Origin: Rickettsiales bacterium
Lineage (GTDB): Bacteria; Pseudomonadota; Alphaproteobacteria; Rickettsiales; UBA1997
DNA length: 34,227 nt
Assembly (NCBI GenBank): GCA_031287725.1
Contig: JAITSP010000048.1
Coordinates: forward strand, 1 to 34,227
Direction of reading: 5' to 3'
In this document: piece after piece, positions 25,901 through 34,000 of the stretch
Layout of the letters: every line of letters begins with the position of its first letter
Position numbering within the stretch: position 1 is the first letter of the stretch
Made by a program: the position numbers and the translations under genes
Notes under the pieces: generated by a model
What the model saw: the letters and a program-made list of their open reading frames with translations, nothing else
Database searches by the model: none
What the model was told of the DNA's origin: nothing

Positions 25901-27796
25901 GGAACAACCCGGGAAGTATATCTTAAAGATGGATTGTTCATTGGTCTGAGAAAAGTTGTCCATCTAAATGGAGACTACGAAGAGGGAACATTTATAACCA
26001 ACTCCTTAAACAGTGGAAAGGTAAAGAAAAGCTATCCTGACGGCTCCAGCTACGAGGGCGAGTGCTTCAACGGACTACGCCATGGCTATGGGAAAATTAC
26101 CCATAAAGGTGGCAGCACAGAAGAGGGAGAGTTTTCAAATGGTGTGGCGCTGAAGACATTTCACAAATTCAAAGGAAACAACATCTGCTACTACCAAGTC
26201 TATAACAGCGAAGGAAAATTAATTTTAAGACAGCTGCTATCCAAAGCACCCGTCCAGGTGGAGGATGAAGAAAGAAGAGAAAAAAGATTTAAAATGGATG
26301 CCGAGCGGGAACTATTGTTGGAGGAAACCTATGACTATAGCTACCCAAGGACAAAAAGTAGCGTCAAACACTATTTCTATAAAAAAGATGGAAGCCTAGA
26401 GAAAACAGTAACTATAGACTTGAACCTATTTAACAAATTGCTCAGCAGCGGAAAAGCTACAAACCTAGGGGACCTGATGGTGGAGGAGGCTATAGTCATC
26501 CAAGACGGAGAAAATAAAGTATTATTGGGAGTTCCTCCTCATGAAATTATAAAATCCTTCAGACATAACGCAGAGAAAATAGCAGCGCTCCGGGAGGCTC
26601 CTGAGGGTGCCTCTGGTTTTAATGACGGCTCTCCTCTGGAGGCTCAGAACATGTTGCTTTCGCTGATAGGAGAGAAAGATCTCAAAAATCTCAGATTCTG
26701 CACAGAACAAACCTCCCACACCAGCATGACATCTTTTCTCGAATCCATTGGTATGGATGAAAAAAATTTAGCGAAATCTGAGGAAAGCTACATAGTCATG
26801 TGGGCAAAAACAGACGCGAATGATCACGCAGTGTGTTTTCTGGTGAATCTGAAAAGCATAAGGGAGGTGGTAAGTAAAACGGGTTGGTATAGTCTAAATG
26901 AATCTACTAGAATCTTCATCCACTTCTTTGATAGCAGTAGAGTCGTGGGCAGTGGGGACTATGGAGGATCTTTTGGTTCAATCGGGAAAAACTGTGGACC
27001 TCTGAACCGGAGCCAGCAGAAGGAAGGGAGTTGCTGGCTCCAGGCGGTGGCGGCGGTGTTAGCAGCGCTAGAGAACCCCGAAGTGGTGGAAAGGGTGCTG
27101 AATAGAGAAATCCCAACCTATGGACTTGGTGAGTGCACGTCTCTAGGAGCTGATGATACTCCCGACAAATTCACGTTAAAACAGATAGCGAAGCTTCAGC
27201 AGATAGCGGATGATCTGGCTATTAAATTCAAGGGAAAGGAACCACTGGCTGAGAGTGTCATTTTGGACTGTTTCAGAAAGAGAATGGCAGAGCTAGCTGA
27301 CAGTGAAAAACTCCTGCTGGAGCTAGATAGAAGAATCGAAGAGGCATTCGACATCTTTGAGAAAAAACTAAGGGAAATGGGAAATGGGGCTGCTGAGCTC
27401 GAAAGTGAAAGGTACAGGAACTATAGGAGGGATGTCACTGGAAAAATCACCGGCAAATACAAAGAAGAACTTTCGAGGGCAGCTAGCGAAAAAGATAGGG
27501 GAGAGACTAGTAAAGGTTCTGGAGATAGAAAGATCGGGGAAAAGACCAAAAAACTCCCTGGATTCATAAAAAACCTGAAAAAATTCGTGGCAGCGAGTGA
27601 AGAGATGGATAGACAGAAGGATAATCTAGAAGATAGACTAGAACTTGCGCTAGAGAGATTCCTAGAGGCGAGAAAGGGAGCCACTGGGCTCCCAGGAGGA
27701 GAGTTAGACCTAGTGAATATCCTAGAGGAAGCTGCCAAAGCCCTGGAGAAAAAAATAGCAGCCACAGATCCGCCATTGCCACTACTCCAGAGCTAG
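22982..27796 (+). CDS. Giant MORN-repeat protein with C-terminal CE-clan-like cysteine protease domain
   Basis: This is a 1604-residue cytosolic-type protein without a signal peptide. Residues 1 to about 1090 are dominated by MORN repeats (YEGxxxxGxxxGYGxLxxxxG pattern), beta-hairpin repeats that in eukaryotes bind membranes and lipids. They are broken by four copies of a spacer module with KKSPDGRSTF and YDENGNPVLRREL, near 210, 493, 800 and 1055. From about 1100 a new region begins. It holds DHAVCFLVNL (H1282), IFIHFFDSS (D1317) and NRSQQKEGSCWLQA (Q1345, C1351). The order His-Asp-Gln-Cys and the six-residue Gln-Cys distance match Ulp1/SENP-like CE-clan proteases, which cleave ubiquitin-like modifiers; the usual Gly after Cys is Trp here. 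The end is coiled coil. A host-directed effector is likely but inferred. Confidence 0.8.
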   Translation: MDEGEDSGPQLVSLAIGGITYRGWLDRGNNSLWSGRLGGFLPGGSPIFDYYLDVVEGTLRDSALDWVRLRTSLGKAYEGQIKNGKFDGYGQQHHPGGYYENGKFADGLFVEGLARIASADGSVYYGNYAGGKPDGWGFLEGPGKDYQVGNFVNGSLFKGEVRVTDPADGSVYEGEYSNKSHNGYGKLTYKNGCSVEGEFENSQIRNAILVKKSPDGRSTFVRIVYDENGNPVLRRELSNPPERMQDGKLCFDKLEKPPTVFSIAWENDGDGELGKKTAVINFSDGSSYRGGYENEKFEGYGTLKDRDGNIVRQGIFENGGLKEGQTITDSFDGPTYRGYIEARVPNGKGRIDSPNGDYWDGNFVLGSFSEGNVRITDSLDGSVYEGGRKNGGREGYGKVVDSLGNTYRGDWKSGRTNGWGWLRAPGGDYWRGKFANGSFSEGKVRITNSGGDVYEGKYFGGKYEGYGKLTHSNGCSAEGEFKDGKARNVVLEKKSPTGRSTFVYVVYDDCGNLVLRQELKTRPNYRNGKLDFSGLDKLEDPSMEVPDRHRKMRGSKNDKKKITYGDGSVYIGKVDANGKPDGKGTWTGPGEEQKGGIFKNGRFIEGDVVMKLSNSITYRGGYKNGKFEGEGKLADANGEVLREGKFEGGNFMEGTARDHKINGSIYEGPMKDGVANGYGKLLYSNGEHRKGNFLGGLFSWDGVVRINNPDGSVYEGAYSGGKPDGQGLKKSPGGDYENGEFKDGSFSGNGKVRKTNPSEGSVYEGEYSNKLRHGYGKITHKNGCSMEGMFEGGLAKDIVLERKLPNDRSEFSHIIFDGNGNVLLKEELKGKPAYRDKKINFGALSKLKKPPMEVQPTTFDDVEGGDASGEVRITYGDGSVYTGEVNEDCKPNGNGEWTGPEEELRKGIFKDGKFESGTVVMKLSNSITYRGGYKNGKFEEYGELEDREGGYYKKGKFRDNLFLEGNIKSIDPNGTTREVYLKDGLFIGLRKVVHLNGDYEEGTFITNSLNSGKVKKSYPDGSSYEGECFNGLRHGYGKITHKGGSTEEGEFSNGVALKTFHKFKGNNICYYQVYNSEGKLILRQLLSKAPVQVEDEERREKRFKMDAERELLLEETYDYSYPRTKSSVKHYFYKKDGSLEKTVTIDLNLFNKLLSSGKATNLGDLMVEEAIVIQDGENKVLLGVPPHEIIKSFRHNAEKIAALREAPEGASGFNDGSPLEAQNMLLSLIGEKDLKNLRFCTEQTSHTSMTSFLESIGMDEKNLAKSEESYIVMWAKTDANDHAVCFLVNLKSIREVVSKTGWYSLNESTRIFIHFFDSSRVVGSGDYGGSFGSIGKNCGPLNRSQQKEGSCWLQAVAAVLAALENPEVVERVLNREIPTYGLGECTSLGADDTPDKFTLKQIAKLQQIADDLAIKFKGKEPLAESVILDCFRKRMAELADSEKLLLELDRRIEEAFDIFEKKLREMGNGAAELESERYRNYRRDVTGKITGKYKEELSRAASEKDRGETSKGSGDRKIGEKTKKLPGFIKNLKKFVAASEEMDRQKDNLEDRLELALERFLEARKGATGLPGGELDLVNILEEAAKALEKKIAATDPPLPLLQS

Positions 27797-27871
27797 ATTT
27801 GGCTTGTCCCGCTGGAAACCAGGGGGAGTTGAAGAAAAAGACATAGAGAGAGAGGTAGGCTAAGTAATCTG

Positions 27872-27930
27872 AGGGGAAAGAGACTAGTCCGGAGGACAGA
27901 GTTCCCTTCCCCTGGTTTAGCTATTTTTTT
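27872..27930 (+). terminator. Candidate terminator after the first MORN gene
   Basis: AGGGGAA (27872-27878) and TTCCCCT (27907-27913) form a 7-bp stem whose loop contains a small GTCC-GGA-GGAC hairpin. A run of seven T ends at 27930, about 10 bases after the stem. Confidence 0.4.
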
Positions 27931-27949
27931 GATGATTAATCACGGGATA

Positions 27950-27977
27950 TTGCATATTATTTAGTCTTATATAGAAT
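27950..27977 (+). promoter_or_regulatory. Candidate promoter of the second MORN gene
   Basis: TTGCAT (27950-27955), 16 bases, TAGAAT (27972-27977, five of six). The leader ends TTCTTAAAAAT before the ATG, much like that of the first MORN gene. Confidence 0.5.
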
Positions 27978-28004
27978 TTAGTCAGATTAATATTTCTTAA
28001 AAAT

Positions 28005-31000
28005 ATGGAAGGGGAAGAAAACAATGACTCACGGGAAGTGAGTCTGACTGTAAAGAATGTCACCTACAGTGGAACACTGACTAGAGGTGAAAATTCTAAG
28101 TGGAGTGGAAAGTTAAATGGGTCCGGAGGTTATCATCATCTAGACATAAAGGAAGGAACCCTCGGAAGCGACGGCACCCTAAACTGGGGAATAGTGAATA
28201 TTGCCACCATCACTTACACAGGACAAATTAGGGACGGAAAGCTAAGCGGCTTGGGACGATTGGACCGTCCAGGTGGATACTATGAATCTGGGACCTTTGT
28301 GGATGGCAACATTTCTAAGGGGGAGGTGAAAACACTCAAATGGGACGATGGCTCTGTCTATGAGGGGGCCTATAGCGGTGGGATGTTCAACGGCCTGGGA
28401 CTGAAGAAAGGTATGAATGGAGACTACGAAGATGGGGAATTCAAAAATGGTTCCTTTTCTGGGAATGGGAAGGTAAGGATAACCGACCCCTCTGATGGCT
28501 CTGTCTATGAGGGCGAGTACTCCAACAAATCACACAATGGCTATGGGAAAATTACCCATAAAAATGGCTGTTCCATGGAGGGAGAGTTTGTGAACGGCAA
28601 GGAAAGAAATGTGATCCTAGAGAAAAAATCACCAGATGGCAAGTCAGCGTTTACCCATATCATCTACGACGAGAATGGAAACCCAGTGCTGGTGCAGAAA
28701 TTGGATAAAAAACCAGGCTCTGTGGGTAAAAAATTCGACTTTGAGAATCTAGGGAAAATAGTGAATCCACTGGTGGTGCCCACCACCTCCGAAAGGAAGA
28801 AAAATAACAGAGATGGTAAATCCGAAGAGGAAACTGTGGAAATAGAACTCAGCGATAGCATCACCTACGCGGGAGGATATAAAGATGGGAAGTTTGAGGG
28901 ATGGGGAACGCTGAAGGACCGAGATGGTAATATAGTCAGACAGGGAACCTTTGAAAAGAGCATATTCAAAGAGGGGCAAGCTATAGTCCATAACTCCGAT
29001 GGATCAACCTACGATGGGTCTATTAGAGATGGGAAGTTTGAGGGACGGGGAACGCTGATGGACCAAGATGGTAATATAGTCAGACAGGGAACCTTTGAAA
29101 AGGGCATATTCAAAGAGGGGCAAGCCATAGTCCATAACCCCGATGGAACAACCTACGAGGGGCCTATTAAAGACGGAAAGTACTGGGGAGAAGGAGGAAA
29201 GTTGGTCTTTCTAAATGGAGACTACCGGAAGGGTAGTTTTACAGATGGTTCCTTTTCTGGGACCGGGGAGGCAAAGACAACTAATTTCGATGGCTCTACC
29301 TACGAGGGGTATTGTAGTGAGTGGAAATCCCATGGCCAGGGACTGTGGAAAGATATGGCTGGGAACTACCGGAAGGGGGAGTTCAAAGAAAACGTCTTAG
29401 TTGAAGGAAAGGTGGGAACAGTTGACGGCCTCAATGGCTGTATCCGCGAGAGGGATTCAAGAGGTGGAAATCTGGGGGACTACTTTAAAATTACCTATAA
29501 GGATGGCTATTCCATGGAGGGAGAGTTTTTCAAGGATGGTAAGGCGCAGAATGTGGTCATAGAAAAAAAGTCGTTGGATGGCAGATCAACGTTCACCCAT
29601 TTTATCTATGATGAGAACGGGAATGTGCTGCGGAGAAAGGAGCTAGAGGAAAAACCGAGCCGTGGCACGGATGAAAGATTGAATCTAGTGGAACTAGAGC
29701 AATTCCCGAAGAAATTAACACCCATCAACACAGATAGGGCCACAAAGGATGAATTTGAAAGGGAAACTGTGGTGATAAAATTCAACGGCGGAAACACCTA
29801 CGAGGGAAAATATAAAAATGGAGAGTTTGATGGGAATGGGGTCCTAAAGGATGAGGATGGTAAAATCATCAAAAGTGGAACCTTTGAAAAAGGCATATTC
29901 AAAGAGGGGCAAGCTATAGTCCATAACTCCGATGGAACAACCTACGAAGGGCATGTTGTAGGTGAAATATATAGCGGACTTGGAAAGTTGGTCTATCCAA
30001 ATGGAGACTACCTGGAGGGGAATTTTTCGGGGGGCTTTTTTACCGAAGGAAAGATGAGGAAGGCCAACAACATCGATGGCTCTGTCTACGAGGGTGAGGC
30101 AAATAGAGGAGTAAATGGAATAATAGGGTACTATGGCTCTGGACGGCTATCCTATCCAAATGGAGACTACCAGGAGGGGAATTTTTCGGGGGGCTTTTTT
30201 ACCGAAGGAAAGATAAGGAAGACCAACTCCGATGGCTCTGTCTACGAGGGGGGGGGCAGCCAGTGGCAAAAATATAATGGCTATGGAACACTCCTCAGCA
30301 AAGATGGTAGCCTCCTCTACAGGGGGGAATACGTTGGGGGAATGCAGCAGGGCTACGGGAAACATATGTACAGCCATGGCTGTTCCGCGGAGGGAGAGTT
30401 TGTGAATGGTAGGGCAAGAAATGTGATCCTGGAGAAAAAATCGCCGGATGGTGGACTGGCGTTTATCCATATCATCTATGATGACTATGGAAATGTGCTG
30501 CTGAGTAAGGAGCTAGAGGAAAAACCTGGTCGCACCGAGAATGGAAAATTAGACTTCAGTGGCCTGGACAAACTGGAGGATCCGCCGATGGAGGTGCAAC
30601 CCATCACTTTGGATGATGTAGTAGAGGGAGCTGATGCGTCTGGAGAAGTAAGGATAGCCTACAAGGATGGCAGTGTATATACGGGTGAGGTTGATGGAGA
30701 TTGCAGGCCCAATGGCGTAGGTGAATGGATAGGTCCTGGAGGAGAGCTAAGGGAAGGAACATTTGAAAATGGGAAGTTTAAAAGTGGAACTGTAGTGATG
30801 AAGCTCAGCAAAAACGTCACCTACGCGGGAAAATATGAAAATGGGAAGTTCAACGGGAAGGGGACACTAAAGGACGGTGATGGCAAAGTCATCAAAGATG
30901 GAAAGTTTAAAGAAGGTGAGTTTATGGAGGGGCAAGCTACAGTCCATAACCCCGATGGAACAACCTACGAGGGGCCTATTAAAGGTGGAAAGTACGAAGG

Positions 31001-34000
31001 AGAAGGAGGAAAGTTGGTCTTTCCAAATGGAGACCACCAGGCTGGGGAGTTTCAGGATGACTCTTTCTGTAGTGGAACTGTAAGAATAACCAACTCCGAT
31101 GGCTCTCTCTATGAGGGGGGGTGTTACAACAAGAAGCGCGAAGGCTATGGAAAACTTGTGTACGGAGATGGCTGTTCCGTGGAGGGAGATTTTATGAATG
31201 GTGAGGCAAGAAGTGTGATCCTGGAGAAAAAATCGCCGGATGGCAAGTCAACCTTTATCCATGCCGTCTACGATAGAAGCGGAAATATGCTACTGAGACA
31301 GAAGCTGAGTGAAAAACCGGACTGTGGCAAGGATAAAGAGTTAAAGCTTCAGGACCTAGAGAAGCCGAAGGAACCACTGATGAAGGTGTCCTCTGATATT
31401 TTAGGCGCAGCAAATGAACTAGCAGATGGAAAAACAAAGATAGCCTACAGAGATGGTAGCATCTATATTGGTGCGGTCGACGGAAATGGTATGCCCAACG
31501 GCGATGGTGAGTGGACGGGTCCTGGAGAAGAGTCTAGGAAAGGAATATTCAAAGACGGTGAGTTTAAAAGTGGAACTGTGAAGATAGCATTCAGCGACAG
31601 CGTCACCTACGAGGGAGGATACAGCGATGGGAAGTTCAATGGGAAAGGAGTACTGAAGGACAAGGAAGGCAAATATCTCAAAGATGGAATCTTCAAAGAT
31701 GGTAAATTCGATGTGGGGGAAGTTATCGTTGAGGACTCCAGAGGAGTATCATACCAGGGACATGTTGAAGGTGGAAAGTACAATGGCAAGGGAAAGGTAA
31801 CTAGTCCAAACGGTGACTACAGAGAAGGAGATTTCACTAATGGTGAATTTGTCAAAGGGCAGGTGAAAATAACTAGTCCTGGCGGCTTCTTCTATGAGGG
31901 CGGGTATTCCAATGGAAAGTACCAGGGCTACGGTAAACTCAGGTACGTGGGTGGCCGCTTCTCCGTAGAGGGGGAGTTTCTAGATGGCAAGGCGAAGGAA
32001 GTGCTCGTGGAGAAAAAATCAGAGATCTCGACAAAATCAACATTCCTGCACCTGGTCTACGACGACCATGGGAACATGGTGGTGAGACAGGAACTAGATA
32101 AAAAGCCGGACTATGTAGATGGAAGATTAAATTTTGATGCTAGTTGGGCGGAAAAACCGGAGAAGCCATTGATGGAGGTGCCCTCTGGGATTGGGAAGGT
32201 AACAGATAAAGGAAATGGGAAAAAGGAAATAACCTACAAAGATGGCACTGTATATGTGGGTGATGCTGATGGGAATAATATGCCCGATGGCAATGGTAAG
32301 CTTACGTACCTCGGGGGGGATGTCAGAGATGGAGCATTCAAAAATGGTAGGTTTAAAAGCGGAAATGTAGTGATGAAGCTCAGTGAGAGCATCATCTACG
32401 AGGGGGAATATAGTAATGGAAGGTTTGATGGGAAGGGGTCACTGAAGGACACGGAAAGTAAACGCTCCGAAACTAAAGAATTAGACAGGGAAAGAATGCC
32501 CACGGAGAGAAGATATAAATACCTCGAAGATGGGAGCTTTGAAAATGGTAAATTTAGAGAGGGGGAAGTTGTAGTCGATAACCTTGATTGGACAACCTAC
32601 ATAGGCTACATCAGGGATGGAGTGCGGGATGGTTCTGGAGAACTACAGAGGTACGGATGCGAACTTATAGATGGAAAGTTTTCAAGCGACGTTCTTGTGG
32701 ATGGAAATGCTAGTCTGATATTTAATTCCAGCGTTTCCATCAGCGATAGTGATATGGCGAATAGATTTCTCTGTCCTGGCGGTAAGGCCTATCTATACAG
32801 CGGAGAGATTAGAAATGGCAAGTACAGCGGGCATGGGGAGTGGACGAACTGGCTGACTGAAATATACTACGACCCGGCAAAAAATTATAGAAAAGGAACC
32901 TTCCGTGATGGTAAACTCATAGACGGAAGTGAATTTATAAAGGATAACAACGGAGAAAGAAAAGGAACAGTCAAAGATGGTCTCTTCAATACAGGGAATG
33001 CAAAAATAACCAATGCTGATGGTTCTATCTACGAAGGCAGCTATAGAGATGGAAAGTACAATGGCTCTGGGAAACTTGTGTATAAAAACGGTGTCTCTGT
33101 GGAGGGAGAATTTGAGGATGGTAGGGCTAGAAATGTAATTCAGGAAATAACATCGGCAGATAGCAAAAAGACATTTGCCTATATTATCTTTGATGAGGAC
33201 GGGAATGTGCTGCTAAGACAGGAGTTAGAAAAAGAGCCGGAGCGTGTAGACGAAAAATTAGACTTCAGCACGCTGGAGAGGCCAAAGGAGCCACGGATGG
33301 TGGTACCCATCACTCTTAAGGATAATAGGGATAGTAGAGAGGAGGTTGAGGATGGAGAAATAAGAATAGTCTATGCAGATGACAGTGTCTACGTTGGCGA
33401 GGTTAATGATAGGGATAGGCCCAATGGCAAAGGTAAATGGATAGGTCCAGGAGGAGAGTCTAGAGAAGGAATATTTAAAAATGGGAAGTTTGAAAGTGGG
33501 ACTGTAGTGATGAAGTTCGGCGACAACATCACCTACGCAGGAGGATATAAAAATGGGAAGTTCGATGGGAAGGGTAAAGTAAAGGACACAGGCGGCAAAG
33601 TCATCAAAGACGGAACCTTTAAAAATGGTAAGTTTATGAAGGGGAAAGCTATAGTCTATAACCCCGACGGAACAACCTACGAAGGGTATATTAAAAATGG
33701 AATGTATAGTAATGGAAAGCTTATCAAGCTAAACGGAGACTACGAAGCTGGGGATTTTGTAGATGGCTCCTTTTCTGGGAAAGGAATGGTAAGGATAAGC
33801 AACAGCGATGATGATTCTGTCTATGAGGGCGGGTACTCCAATGAAAAGTACCATGGCTATGGAAAACTCATCAAAAAGAATGGCGACATAGCTGAGGGGG
33901 AGTTTTCAAATGGCCAGGAGATGAAAATATTCAAGACAAAGAAGATTGGCAACATCCACTACTACCAAGTTTTTAATGAAGAAAGCAGATCATATTCATA

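Noticed and set aside
22982-27796. Papain-type (C1) protease reading of the GSCW motif
   Set aside because: In papain-like enzymes the catalytic His follows the Cys; here the plausible His and Asp precede it and the Gln lies six residues before the Cys, which fits CE clan better.
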